Assembly (NCBI RefSeq): GCF_041435335.1
Contig: NZ_CP108430.1
Location: forward strand, 6,299,001-6,363,000
Reading direction: 5' to 3'
DNA from: Streptomyces sp. NBC_01283
Lineage (GTDB): Bacteria > Actinomycetota > Actinomycetes > Streptomycetales > Streptomycetaceae
DNA length: 64,000 nucleotides
Of this stretch, positions 44,049-52,123 are shown piece after piece (within the stretch, counting starts at the first letter, position 1; each line of letters opens with the position of its first letter). The position numbers and the translations under genes were made by a program. The notes beneath the pieces were generated by a model. The model was not told the origin of the DNA. It saw only the letters and a list, made by a program, of their open reading frames with translations, and made no database searches.

Positions 44049-44654
44049 CTAGTCGGCCCGGTCAGGCTGGTCGCTCCGGTCCGAGGGGAGGGACCGCCCG
44101 GAGCGGTGAGCCCCGTGCATACGCCCGTGCCCGGTGTGCCGCACCTGCTCCGGGTGGCGTGCCTGCCAGTACGGGTTGTCGTGCGGCAGGGCGGACCCGA
44201 CCCGCCCGTACATCCCGAAGATCATGAGCAGGACCCCGACCACAAAGCTGAACAGGACGTTCGGAATGCGGAAGGCGAGGAAGTTGAGGCCCGTGTCGAG
44301 CAGGGCGAGATTGACGAAGCCGCTGAGGATGAACGCGCAGCCCAGGACCATGTTGAGCGTCGACGCGAAGTTGCCGCCGATCACCATGCCGACGAAGAGG
44401 AGCAGCCCGACGCAGATCGACAGGACGCTGAGCGCGCCGTTGGTGTTCAGACCGGCGACGGTGTCGCCCCCGGTGTCGAAGAAGCCGACCTTGTCGATCA
44501 GGCCGAGGATGCCGAACGCGAGCAGGACGAGCCCCATGAGACCGGCACCGAAGCGGTAGATCGTGCTGAGGCGGTGGTCGACGGGGAGATGCTCGTTGAG
44601 CGTGACGCGTCGCCTGGGCCGCTTCGCCCCTGAGTGAAGTACATGCGTGGCCAT
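44049..44654 (-). CDS. DUF4383 membrane protein
   Basis: 201 residues from the ATG at 44654, which has AAGGAGG before it. Four hydrophobic helices (about residues 33-52, 76-96, 99-120 and 130-150) and charged N- and C-termini. It matches the actinobacterial DUF4383 family. The His/Arg-rich tail (RHTGHGRMHGAHRSGR) could bind metal or nucleic acid. The function is unknown. Confidence 0.87.
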   Translation of the reverse strand: MATHVLHSGAKRPRRRVTLNEHLPVDHRLSTIYRFGAGLMGLVLLAFGILGLIDKVGFFDTGGDTVAGLNTNGALSVLSICVGLLLFVGMVIGGNFASTLNMVLGCAFILSGFVNLALLDTGLNFLAFRIPNVLFSFVVGVLLMIFGMYGRVGSALPHDNPYWQARHPEQVRHTGHGRMHGAHRSGRSLPSDRSDQPDRAD

Positions 44655-44853
44655 GTCCGCCTCCTTGGAGTGCGCGAAGGACACTTCTGTACGTTGCTCC
44701 GAACTCGGAACCGCGTACTCCGAACCGCAGTACTCACCGACGTACTCGGAATCCGGCGTACGTACCTCAAGGATCCGCCCGCAAGCCTCCGACCGCCAGC
44801 AGACGGGACAGAACCCGGTCGCCCCTAGGGCCTGGCCTGGCCTCCCTGGCCCT

Positions 44854-46464
44854 CTAGGCCCCCTGCCCCCGCTCCTCCCGGATCTGGGAGACCACGCGGG
44901 CCACCGACTGCCGCACGGCCTCGGTCTCGGTCAGGAAGTGCCAGTAGTCCGGGTGGCGCCCCTCCAAGGAGGCCACCGCGCGGTCCAGGCGGGCGACGGA
45001 CTCGTCCAGCGGGCGGGCGTGCCGCTGCTCCGGGGTCTGGCGCCCCGCCATGGCCAGGCGCTGGGCGTCGCGGATCGCGAAGCGGGTGCGCTCGATCTCC
45101 TGCTGGGGGTCCTTCGCCACCGCGTTGAGCCGCTGCAGCCGGTCGCCGGCGGCCGATACCGCCTCGTCCGTCGAGTTCAGCAGGGCGCGGACCGTGGAGA
45201 GCAGGGCGGTGGCGTCCGGCCAGCGCTGCTCTTCACGTGCCTGCCGGGCCTCTTTGAGCTTGGCCTCGGCCTGCCGTACGTTCTCCGCGGCGTCGTCCGG
45301 CACGCGCTGCAGGTCCTGCCAGCAGGCGGCCGTGAACCGCCGCCGCAGTTCGCTGAGGACCGGGTCGACCTGCCCGCTGCGGGTGGTGAGCGCCTGCGCG
45401 CGCGTACGCAGCGAGACGAGGCGGCGGTCTATCTCGGCGGCCCGCTCCGGCAGCTGCTCGGCCTCGGCCCGCACGGCTTCGGCGTCCCGCAGGACGCGGT
45501 CGGCGCGCTGCAGCGTCTCCGGCACGCCGTGCTGGCCGGCGCCTTGATTGAGCTTGGTCAGCTCGGGCCCGAGCGCGGCGAGGCGGGCAGCCAGATCATC
45601 GGCCTTGAGCCCCGCCCCTCGTACGGCATCGAGGGCGTTGCTGGCGGCGAGGAGGGTCTGCCGGGCGCGCTCGACGGCCGGGGCGAGCCGGGCCAGCTGC
45701 GTCTCCGCCTTGTCGAGCAGCGGGCCGAGCCCCTGCTGGAAGCGGTCCAGGTCCTGCTTGGCCTTGTCCAGCTCGCCCTTGGCCTCGGTGAGCTCGCTCC
45801 GCGCACGGGCGGCGACGGAGGCCTCCAGATCATCGCGGTCGAGGTCGTGCGCGTCCACCGCGCTGATGTACTTCTGGCTGGCCTCGTCGATCCGCCGGCC
45901 GATGGCGTCGAAGTCCGAGACGGCACGCTGCGCGGCGGGCGTGGAGTCGACGGCGACGATGGTCTCGATGGAGATCCGCAGATCCCGCTGGGCGGTGTCC
46001 AGCTCGTAGAAGGCCGCGGCTGCCGCGTCCTTGGCGGCCTGGGCGTCGGCCCGCATGCTCTCGCCGCGCCCGCCGAACCACCGCCGGGTGCCGCCTCCTG
46101 CGAAGGCGGCGGGGAGGGTGAGGGCGAGGAGGGGGAGGGGCAGGAGGACGAGCGTGACGGCATCACGAAGAGCGCTTCGGCGGACGCGGACGCGGGGGCG
46201 GGACGGGACGCCAGGGGACACGGCACGGGGCACGGCAGGGAGCACGCCAGGGACGGACCGCGGCCGCACGCTCCCGTGAGGACGCACATCCTCGTCCGGC
46301 AGCTCGCGAAGTTCCGGCGGCTTTGACAGCTCCGGCGGCTTCGGCGGCTCCCGGAGTTCCGACAGCTCTCGCAGTTCCGCCACTTCCGACAGACTCGGCG
46401 GTTTCGGCAGTGCTGATCTGCTCGACGTGTCTGGTGTGTACGGCTGCGAAGGTGTCGCCGTCAC
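44854..46464 (-). CDS. Membrane-anchored coiled-coil protein of unknown function
   Basis: 536 residues. The first ~100 are Pro/Glu/Leu-rich with repeats of the form PPEL-LREL. One membrane helix follows (AVTLVLLPLPLLALTLPAAF, about residues 102-121), and the remaining 400 residues are almost all long coiled coils (for example LTEAKGELDKAKQDLDRF). The layout suggests a membrane-tethered spacer or scaffold. The side of the membrane on which the coil lies is not clear. The start is uncertain because the N-terminal part is low complexity. I do not recognise a named family. Confidence 0.78.
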   Translation of the reverse strand: MTATPSQPYTPDTSSRSALPKPPSLSEVAELRELSELREPPKPPELSKPPELRELPDEDVRPHGSVRPRSVPGVLPAVPRAVSPGVPSRPRVRVRRSALRDAVTLVLLPLPLLALTLPAAFAGGGTRRWFGGRGESMRADAQAAKDAAAAAFYELDTAQRDLRISIETIVAVDSTPAAQRAVSDFDAIGRRIDEASQKYISAVDAHDLDRDDLEASVAARARSELTEAKGELDKAKQDLDRFQQGLGPLLDKAETQLARLAPAVERARQTLLAASNALDAVRGAGLKADDLAARLAALGPELTKLNQGAGQHGVPETLQRADRVLRDAEAVRAEAEQLPERAAEIDRRLVSLRTRAQALTTRSGQVDPVLSELRRRFTAACWQDLQRVPDDAAENVRQAEAKLKEARQAREEQRWPDATALLSTVRALLNSTDEAVSAAGDRLQRLNAVAKDPQQEIERTRFAIRDAQRLAMAGRQTPEQRHARPLDESVARLDRAVASLEGRHPDYWHFLTETEAVRQSVARVVSQIREERGQGA

Positions 46465-46541
46465 TATCCCTCTCCCGTGCTGTCATCCGCCTTGCCCGGT
46501 GTCACATTCTCCCACCGGTTAATGACGAACACACGGGCCGG

Positions 46542-47363
46542 TTAGTTCGCGCTGCGCACCGTGACTTTGCCGTCTTCGCTGCGGGCGGACACGAGGTGCG
46601 GACTACCACTGTCGCGGGGAACGGAAACATCCACGCCCCCGTCGGCCGTCTTGGTCGTCACGTCGTACGCGACGTCGCGGCCGTCCTTCTTCTCCGGCAC
46701 CTCGATGGTGACGGCGCCGTCCGCGCTGCGGGCCTCGACACGGTCGGGCACGGAGTCCAGCTTCAGCCGTACGGCACCGTCCTTGGAGGTGGCGCGGACG
46801 CGCGCCGACCGGATGCCGGTGGCGTCGACCGCGCCGTCGCCGCTGGCCAGGGTGAGCGGCCCGGCGAAGTCCTTGACGCTGACGGAGCCGTCGTGGGTCC
46901 GGATGGAGAGCGGCTCCCGCAGCCCGCTCGCGCTCACGTGCCCGTCACCGTTCTCCACCTTCAGGGCCACCCCACGGGGCACCTCGATGCGGTGCTTGGC
47001 CGAGCAGGCACTGAAGACGCCGGAGCACTTCATGCGCAGGGTCAGCCGGTCGCCGTCCATGGCCCAGGTCACTTTGGGAGTGTCACCGAGCGCGGTGGAC
47101 CCTTCGAACCACCGGGTCACCTTGACCTTGCTGTCGTCGGAGCCGCCGGTGACGAACTCCAGCGCGGAGTCGTCGGAGTCGACGGTCAAGGTCTTCCCCT
47201 CCAGCGCGAAGGTCCGCCGCTCCGGATCGGAGTCGTCGTCGGCGCTGGCCCCACAGGCACCGGCGAGTAGGGCGACGACGACGCCACCGGCGGCGGCGAG
47301 AGCGCGGGCACGGCGGGAATCGCTGCGGCGCTGCGTGTGTACGCGCACGGAACGGACGGTCAT
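46542..47363 (-). CDS. DUF4097-type lipoprotein
   Basis: 273 residues from the ATG at 47363, with a strong GGGGGAG site. A signal peptide ends in the lipobox LLAGAC (Cys about 37). The mature part is a right-handed beta-repeat with the DUF4097/adhesin-like pattern of alternating small and Ser/Asp residues: LSIRTHDGSVSV, LTLASGDGAVDA, VRATSKDGAVRL, VEARSADGAVTI and VSARSEDGKVTV. It should be an extracellular membrane-anchored protein. The function is unknown. Confidence 0.85.
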   Translation of the reverse strand: MTVRSVRVHTQRRSDSRRARALAAAGGVVVALLAGACGASADDDSDPERRTFALEGKTLTVDSDDSALEFVTGGSDDSKVKVTRWFEGSTALGDTPKVTWAMDGDRLTLRMKCSGVFSACSAKHRIEVPRGVALKVENGDGHVSASGLREPLSIRTHDGSVSVKDFAGPLTLASGDGAVDATGIRSARVRATSKDGAVRLKLDSVPDRVEARSADGAVTIEVPEKKDGRDVAYDVTTKTADGGVDVSVPRDSGSPHLVSARSEDGKVTVRSAN

Positions 47364-47522
47364 GAAGATCTCCCCCAGAGTGGCCACGGCAGGCGGTCCA
47401 CGCCACGACTGCGGCCACCTGGCCGCCCTCAGACCGTACGAAGGAACCCCGCCCCACGGGATCCGGCCCGCTCCCGGACCAAAGGTGGGGTTAACCCCCT
47501 CCCGAGACCCCCGCATACGGGT

Positions 47523-47553
47523 TTGCGGCCCGGGGCCACAGGCAAGGTAGGCT
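47523..47553 (+). promoter_or_regulatory. Candidate tRNA promoter
   Basis: TTGCGG (47523-47528) and TAGGCT (47548-47553) are 19 bp apart, slightly long, with the tRNA starting 14 bp after the -10. It is the only plausible promoter upstream. Confidence 0.4.
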
Positions 47554-47566
47554 GTCGCAATATCCC

Positions 47567-47638
47567 GGGCGCGTAGCTCAGCGGTAGAGCGCTGCCCTTA
47601 CAAGGCAGATGTCGGCGGTTCGAAACCGTCCGCGCCCA
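47567..47638 (+). tRNA. tRNA-Val (anticodon UAC)
   Basis: The acceptor stem GGGCGCG/CGCGCCC pairs perfectly. D arm (GCTC-GAGC), anticodon stem (CTGCC/GGCAG) and T arm (GGCGG-TTCGAAA-CCGTC, one G-T pair) are complete. The anticodon loop CTTACAA gives UAC at 47599-47601, for the GUA codon, which is rare in this genome. Discriminator A is at 47638; CCA is not encoded. Confidence 0.97.
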
Positions 47639-47645
47639 CCGGTAC

Positions 47646-47679
47646 GAAGACCCCCGGCCGATCTTGGCCGGGGGTCTTC
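47646..47679 (+). terminator. Terminator of the tRNA-Val gene
   Basis: Perfect 14-bp arms (47646-47659, 47666-47679) around a 6-base loop, 8 bases after the tRNA. It also lies at the 3' end of the convergent receiver gene. Confidence 0.85.
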
Positions 47680-47682
47680 TCG

Positions 47683-48195
47683 TTACGTTTCGACCTGGGG
47701 GCCGGGGGTCCAGCGGGGGGCCGAGTGGCTGTCGTTCGAGGGTTTGAGGGTTCCGGCTCTTACCTGGGAGCGGAGATCGTCTATCTCCTGTTGTAAGGAC
47801 TTCAACTGCTCGTAGGTGTCGAAGAGATAGCGGACCTTGGTGCGCAGGGTCAGGGGATCGATGGGCTTGAGGGCTACGTCCGCCACGCCGAGCAGGAAGG
47901 CCGCCGCGGCGATCTCGCGGCTCACGTCGAAGCCGGTCAGCAGGATGATGGGTATGGCGCGTGTCTGGTCGAGGCGCCGTACGTAGCGCACGACGTCGAG
48001 ACCGCTCACGCCCGGCATGCGCACATCGAGCAGGATGAGTCCGACCTCCCCGCGAAGGATCACCCTCAGGGCGTGGTCGCCGTTGGTCACGCTCACCAGC
48101 GGGTAGCCGAGAGGGGCCAATGCGCTCTCCAGCGCGAACAGGGTGTCCTTGTGGTCATCGACTACGAGGATCACGGATTCGGACGACATGGACAT
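47683..48195 (-). CDS. Stand-alone receiver-domain response regulator
   Basis: 170 residues. The receiver fold has VVDDHKDT at the N-terminus, the phospho-acceptor Asp in LLDVRMPGVSG (about residue 57), and the conserved Thr and Lys (LLTGFD, ALKPIDP). A short coiled coil (LKSLQQEIDDLRSQV) follows, with no DNA-binding domain. It may act in a phosphorelay or bind a partner. No histidine kinase is adjacent. An ATG two codons downstream (48189) is also possible. Confidence 0.88.
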   Translation of the reverse strand: MSMSSESVILVVDDHKDTLFALESALAPLGYPLVSVTNGDHALRVILRGEVGLILLDVRMPGVSGLDVVRYVRRLDQTRAIPIILLTGFDVSREIAAAAFLLGVADVALKPIDPLTLRTKVRYLFDTYEQLKSLQQEIDDLRSQVRAGTLKPSNDSHSAPRWTPGPQVET

Positions 48196-48426
48196 GAGCC
48201 CCCTCTCTCAGTAACCACGTTATGCCGAAGTCGAGTTGGAGAGTCCCTTCGTCAGCTCAGGGTGGTGTCCGGGTTCAAGGAAGAAGCATCAGGAGTCACA
48301 GGGATAACAGCAGCACCATTGGTTACAGAATTGGTTGCAGCGAAAGCGCCCCCTCCCGCCTGGAAGCGAGTGGGGGCGCCTGTCGTGCCATGTGCTGAGT
48401 GCAGATTGCGGAGGTACCCGCAGGAG
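48196..48426. promoter_or_regulatory. AT-richer spacer with 12-bp-period direct repeat and hairpin
   Basis: This region lies upstream of the receiver gene. ATTGGTTACAG (48318-48328) and ATTGGTTGCAG (48330-48340) form a direct repeat, followed by a hairpin with GCGCCCCC/GGGGGCGC arms (48346-48353, 48372-48379), probably the cupin terminator. A/T content is far above that of nearby genes. Confidence 0.5.
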
Positions 48427-48786
48427 TTACGGTGCCTTCGCGTACTCCTGCGCCATGCCTCCCGCGAAGTCGTACACGACGACCTGTTCGTCACCGACGA
48501 CCCACGCGTCGTGTCCCGGCGGGCACACGAAGACATCGCCCGGTCCCACTTCGCCCTCGGCCCCGTCGTCCATGCGGACGCGCATCCGGCCCTTGACGAC
48601 ATAGGCGTTGTGGTGGATCTGGCAGCTCTTGGTGCCCGCGAGCGGGGCCACGGACTCGGACCAGCGCCAGCCGGGCTCGAAGGTGCCCACGGCGAAGTCC
48701 AGCCCTGTGAGGTGGACGGCTTCCAGGTGACCGCGCGGGAAATCTCGCCGCTCGTCCGGCTTCTCTACCGCTTTGACCTCCATCAT
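48427..48786 (-). CDS. Small cupin-domain protein
   Basis: 119 residues from the ATG at 48786, preceded by GGAGGAAG. The single cupin has the conserved turns: SCQIHHNAYVVKGRMRVRMD (two His), and GDVFVCPPGHDAWVVG (Glu replaced by Pro-rich loop, with a His). It may bind a metal. The role is unknown. A longer start (48816) is possible but lacks a ribosome site. Confidence 0.8.
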   Translation of the reverse strand: MMEVKAVEKPDERRDFPRGHLEAVHLTGLDFAVGTFEPGWRWSESVAPLAGTKSCQIHHNAYVVKGRMRVRMDDGAEGEVGPGDVFVCPPGHDAWVVGDEQVVVYDFAGGMAQEYAKAP

Positions 48787-49117
48787 GACGACTTCCTCCG
48801 TCCGGGCCATGCCCACACTCTCGGAGTCGGTTGTCGCCGCCGCAGGTCCATGGCCGCCGCAGTCACCAGCCGACCCCTTTCACTCCATCGTCTGCCTGTC
48901 CACCGGGGGACGCCACCGGGGATGCGGGCGAGCACGCCAGCAGGAGCTTTCCGACTCCTTCGTGGATCTTGGCGAATCGATCGGGTGGTCGTTCAGAACC
49001 TTGCGGATCTTGGGTGAGTTGGGCGCTTCGGCAAGGGCTCTGTGAGTGTCCGGCCCGGATGCTTTCGGCGGGCGACCGTCGTACTGCCGTCGGGCCCTGC
49101 CGGAAGGGATTCACCTC
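48787..49117. other. 331-bp spacer between the cupin and a small secreted-protein gene
   Basis: Divergent upstream regions of both genes. No gene with credible codon use was seen, and no clear palindrome. Confidence 0.4.
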
Positions 49118-49411
49118 GTGAAGATTGCCAAGGCCGCTGCTGGTGCCGTCGGTGTCGGGCTCGCCCTGGGGGCCGTTTCTCCCGCGTTCGCCGCGCCGCA
49201 GCCACCTGCCGGCGGGGAGACGCAGATGCTCGACTCCGCCGCCAGGACCACGCAGGACCTGAAGGACCCCCTGACCGACGTCGCCGTCGACCCGGCCGCC
49301 GGTGAGGTGCGGGCGGACGATCCCGCTGCTGTCACGACCAAGGTCGGCGACGCGGTGCAGGGGCCGGCCTCGATGATCGGGGGGCTGCCCGCCGGGGTGC
49401 CGCTCGGCTGA
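49118..49411 (+). CDS. Small secreted protein of unknown function
   Basis: 97 residues from GTG 49118, with GGAAGGGA upstream. A signal peptide (KIAKAAAGAVGVGLALGAVS, then PAFAA) ends near residue 25. The mature part is short and acidic, without Cys, and ends in GGLPAGVPLG. It resembles other small Streptomyces exported peptides but I do not recognise a family. A longer upstream frame is not supported. Confidence 0.72.
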   Translation: MKIAKAAAGAVGVGLALGAVSPAFAAPQPPAGGETQMLDSAARTTQDLKDPLTDVAVDPAAGEVRADDPAAVTTKVGDAVQGPASMIGGLPAGVPLG

Positions 49412-49487
49412 CCGAGGGGGCGGTGCACCCCGTTGGCCGTTACGGCCGATACGGCCGATATAGGGGTGCACCGTGGTGGGGCGGCAG

Positions 49488-49877
49488 CTAGCAGTCCATC
49501 TTCCATGTGTGGGAGTCGCCGCTGTCGTTGGCCCAGCCGCTGGGGGTGGCGATCTCCTGGCCGGGGTCCAGGCACACCGTGCCGATGCCGACGAGGCCCG
49601 GGTTCTCGTAGACCTGTACGTGGTCCTTGATGCCGGGGCCCGAGATGCCGTGGTTGGCCCAGGAGGAGTCGTTGTCCTGGATGGGGTCCTCCCAGTCGTG
49701 GTCGTCCCCCGACCAATTCGTGCGCTGGCCGCCGAAGTTGCTGTCCGTCCACGCGCAGAACTGGCCGCTCGGACACGAGGCCGCCTGGGCGGCGGCCGAG
49801 GTGGTCACGGCGGTGCCGATCGCCAGGAGCGTGGCGGCGAGCAGGGCCGCGGGCCTGTGCGTGTGCTTGTTGATCAT
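49488..49877 (-). CDS. Secreted peptidase-inhibitor-like protein (I36 family)
   Basis: 129 residues. A signal peptide ends near AAAQAAS (residue ~33). The mature core is CPSGQFCAWTDSNFGGQRT, typical for the I36 family, with a Cys pair near the C-terminus (GTVCLDPG and the terminal KMDC). It may inhibit proteases or coat the cell surface. The paralogues at 50462 and 26905 are similar. The A/T-poor spacer to the next gene is 50 bp. Confidence 0.83.
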   Translation of the reverse strand: MINKHTHRPAALLAATLLAIGTAVTTSAAAQAASCPSGQFCAWTDSNFGGQRTNWSGDDHDWEDPIQDNDSSWANHGISGPGIKDHVQVYENPGLVGIGTVCLDPGQEIATPSGWANDSGDSHTWKMDC

Positions 49878-49927
49878 CCGGTGTTTCCCTCTTGCCTGGT
49901 GGGGAGTTGGTGGTCAGTGATGAGTGG

Positions 49928-50452
49928 TCAGGGGTGGGTGGCCAGTTGGGCCTTGGCTCGGTGCAGGGCCCGTGCGCGCAGCGTTCGCCAGTCGGCCAGT
50001 TCCTCGCGGTGCTCGGCGCGGACCGACGCGAGGCTGCGGTGGCTGTGCGCCGCTTCCGGCTTGAGGTTGTTACTGATCGTCGAGACCTGGAACCAGCGCT
50101 TCTGATCGCCGTAGAGCGTGCGTTGTGCCGCGGCGAGGCAGCCGTCCGTGTGGGCGCGCACGAGGTACCCGGTGGGCAGCTCGATGGAGAGTTCCGCGCG
50201 GCCCGTGCCGAACAGGGCGTCAGCCGTACGTTGTTGGGCGGCGGCCGGTGTCTTCTCGGGACCGGCGTGCGGACGTGGCGGCTTCAGGCCCTGCCTCTTC
50301 AAGCAGGCGTCCGTCAGCTGCTGTTGGGCCGATCTGATGACGTCGTCCGGTGGCATCGCGGGGGCCCGTGCGGGCGACTGCGCGCATGCGCTCAGGAGCA
50401 GGGCGGGCGAGAGGGACAGTGCGGCCAGGAGGCGGCGGGAGCGGTGCGGCAT
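49928..50452 (-). CDS. Predicted lipoprotein of unknown function
   Basis: 174 residues. The signal ends in a lipobox LLSAC (Cys about 23). The mature part is mostly helical, with cysteines at DACLKRQG and DGCLAAAQ and a Pro-rich segment after it. It lies between two I36-type genes on the same strand (10 bp after the upstream one), so it may be co-expressed with them. No named family was recognised. Confidence 0.75.
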   Translation of the reverse strand: MPHRSRRLLAALSLSPALLLSACAQSPARAPAMPPDDVIRSAQQQLTDACLKRQGLKPPRPHAGPEKTPAAAQQRTADALFGTGRAELSIELPTGYLVRAHTDGCLAAAQRTLYGDQKRWFQVSTISNNLKPEAAHSHRSLASVRAEHREELADWRTLRARALHRAKAQLATHP

Positions 50453-50461
50453 CTGCGTACG

Positions 50462-50848
50462 TCAGCCCTGTTCGCAACCCATGGTCTCGTGGCTCACGCC
50501 GTCCAGCTTCGTGGCCCAGGCCGTCCAGTCCTCGTCGTAGTCGTCCTTGCGGATCTCTCGGTAGACGCAACTGGATCCGGCGCCGTAACTGATGGCGTAG
50601 ACACTGCCGTTGGCGCGTGACTCGAAGGAGTAGGCGCTGCGCTGCGTGCCGTTCTCGGCCTCCGCGTAGCCGGGCGGGCCGTAGCACCAGGCCTGGCCCA
50701 TCATGCCGGGCTTGGTCCAGAAACAGACCTGGCCGGGGGGTGTCGCCGCCCGGGCCCGGGCGGCGTGCGGCTCGGCGGTGGCCGAAGGCGCGGCCGCGGT
50801 CAGAAGGGCCGCGACGGCGGCGGTGAAGGCAACGGTCGTGAAGCGCAT
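50462..50848 (-). CDS. Secreted peptidase-inhibitor-like protein (I36 family), second of the local pair
   Basis: 128 residues. A signal peptide ends near PSATAEP (residue ~25). The core QVCFWTKPGMMGQAWCYGP has the I36 pattern; further cysteines are in SSCVYREI and MGCEQG. It is related to the protein at 49488 and forms a three-gene group with it and the lipoprotein. An upstream palindrome (50937-50948) may be its operator. Confidence 0.83.
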   Translation of the reverse strand: MRFTTVAFTAAVAALLTAAAPSATAEPHAARARAATPPGQVCFWTKPGMMGQAWCYGPPGYAEAENGTQRSAYSFESRANGSVYAISYGAGSSCVYREIRKDDYDEDWTAWATKLDGVSHETMGCEQG

Positions 50849-50936
50849 GCGCGTGGGCTCCCGGGGCTGGTCGATGCGTTGTGCATGACCTCAATCCCCA
50901 GCGTTTGCGCAGGTAAGCGCCCTGTCACTCGGAATG

Positions 50937-50948
50937 ATGACTAGTCAT
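50937..50948. promoter_or_regulatory. Perfect 12-bp palindrome upstream of the I36 gene
   Basis: ATGACTAGTCAT lies about 90 bp before the start at 50848. It is followed by TCATACCGG, half of the motif seen near 19626. It is a candidate operator only. Confidence 0.4.
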
Positions 50949-50994
50949 ACCGGTGGTGTCAGCGGGTGCGGTCGCCCGGTGGCGGCCGCACCGT

Positions 50995-51303
50995 TCAGCG
51001 ACCCGAACCCCGGTGGGTCCGGCGGTACCTGCGGTCCCAGCGCTCCTGGCGTTCCTTGCGGATGCGGTAGTCGCGGTACGTCTTGGGGTAGCCGCCGCCT
51101 CCACCGCCGCCTCCGGCTCCACCGCCACCACCGGCACCAGGGGCCGCGCCCGCACCGCTTCCGCTGCTGCTCTTGCCCGAGCCCCCGCGGTCGTAGTGCT
51201 GGACCATGAAGAAGACGAGTGCCGCAGCGGCCAGCCACAGAAGCGGCTGGCTGAAACCCAGGCCGATCAGGGCGATGAGCAGGACGACCAGCAGAACATT
51301 CAT
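50995..51303 (-). CDS. Small membrane protein with a glycine-rich tail
   Basis: 102 residues. Two hydrophobic helices (residues 2-17 and 21-37) are followed by a Gly/Ser/Ala linker of about 30 residues and a basic Arg/Tyr-rich end (TYRDYRIRKERQERWDRRY). The charge suggests a cytosolic tail that might bind RNA, DNA or membrane lipids. No family was recognised. Confidence 0.68.
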   Translation of the reverse strand: MNVLLVVLLIALIGLGFSQPLLWLAAAALVFFMVQHYDRGGSGKSSSGSGAGAAPGAGGGGGAGGGGGGGGYPKTYRDYRIRKERQERWDRRYRRTHRGSGR

Positions 51304-51343
51304 GGCAGCACCTCCCTGGCGTAGAGGGAGTCAACGCCCGCTG

Positions 51344-51691
51344 TCACCCCGTGTCAATGGATTTCCCGTGGGCGTGTTTGAGCCGTGCGCGAGCCGCCAC
51401 CGCCTCGGGTCCCGCCACCTGTTCCCAGAAGCGGTGGCAAGTGACGAACACCGCCAACTCCCGCTCCCGCGCGCGGAGTTTCTCGACCTCCGCCTGTTCG
51501 TCCGGGGTCCAGCCGGGGGATGCGGGACGCTCGACCTTCCGCCAGCCGTGGTCGTCGCTGAAGCCGTCCAGCGGCGTGACCGACCAGGGGAGCCGCTTCA
51601 GCAGGGCCAGGAGCTCGGCCCGGACCTGGTGCAGTTCCTCCTGGCCCGCGAGGAGGTCGTCAGGGAAGTCGTATGCAGGGGTTGCAGGCAC
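51344..51691 (-). CDS. Conserved hypothetical protein
   Basis: 115 residues starting at GTG 51691. It is mainly helical: an N-terminal helix (AGQEELHQVRAELLALLKRL), then a Trp-rich loop (WSVTPL, HGWRKVERP) and a helix (EVEKLRARERELAVFVTCH). No motif of known function is present. It lies 40 bp after the small membrane protein's start region on the same strand. I do not recognise the family. Confidence 0.7.
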   Translation of the reverse strand: MPATPAYDFPDDLLAGQEELHQVRAELLALLKRLPWSVTPLDGFSDDHGWRKVERPASPGWTPDEQAEVEKLRARERELAVFVTCHRFWEQVAGPEAVAARARLKHAHGKSIDTG

Positions 51692-51835
51692 CCGCTAATG
51701 GTACTCCTGTTCGAATTTCGAGTGCGAGGGCTGCCACGCGTGAGGTGGGGCGAACTTCTGGGGGTGCGGGGGCCTCGGTGGCTCTCATGGGCGTACGGCT
51801 TCCCGTCCGCGCGCCGCTCGCGGCAAGCTGTAAGC

Positions 51836-52093
51836 ATGTGCCGCAGCATCAAGACGCTCCGTCCGCCCGCCATCCCCGAAGACGCCACCGAGGAGGAGAT
51901 CCGGGCCGCCGCGCTTCAGTACGTGCGCAAGGTCTCGGGTTTCCGAGCCCCGGCAGCGCACAACCGCGAGGTCTTCGACCGTGCCGTGGAGGCGGTCGCC
52001 GAAGCCACCGCCGAGCTGCTCGCCGGGATCGAGGTGCGCGGGTCCAAGCCGCGGGCGGCCGAGCAGTCGCCCGAGGAAGCCCCGGCTGCCTGA
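51836..52093 (+). CDS. DUF2277 family protein
   Basis: 85 residues beginning MCRSIKTLRPPAIPEDATEE, which is the diagnostic start of DUF2277. A helix-rich body follows, with no signal or membrane segment. The family is widespread in actinobacteria and has no assigned function. Confidence 0.87.
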   Translation: MCRSIKTLRPPAIPEDATEEEIRAAALQYVRKVSGFRAPAAHNREVFDRAVEAVAEATAELLAGIEVRGSKPRAAEQSPEEAPAA

Positions 52094-52123
52094 GCCCAGG
52101 TCCGCCCGCCTGAGCCCCGCTGC

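Noticed and set aside
48283..48345. Minus-strand frame encoding a Cys-rich peptide ending CNQFCNQWCCCYPCDS, possible RiPP precursor
   Set aside because: No start codon or ribosome site precedes it in frame and no modification enzymes are nearby. The cysteines come from a chance reading of the A/T-richer spacer.
48773..49045. 90-codon plus-strand frame in the spacer after the cupin
   Set aside because: Poor codon use and start context, no family resemblance, and partial antisense overlap with the cupin's 5' end.
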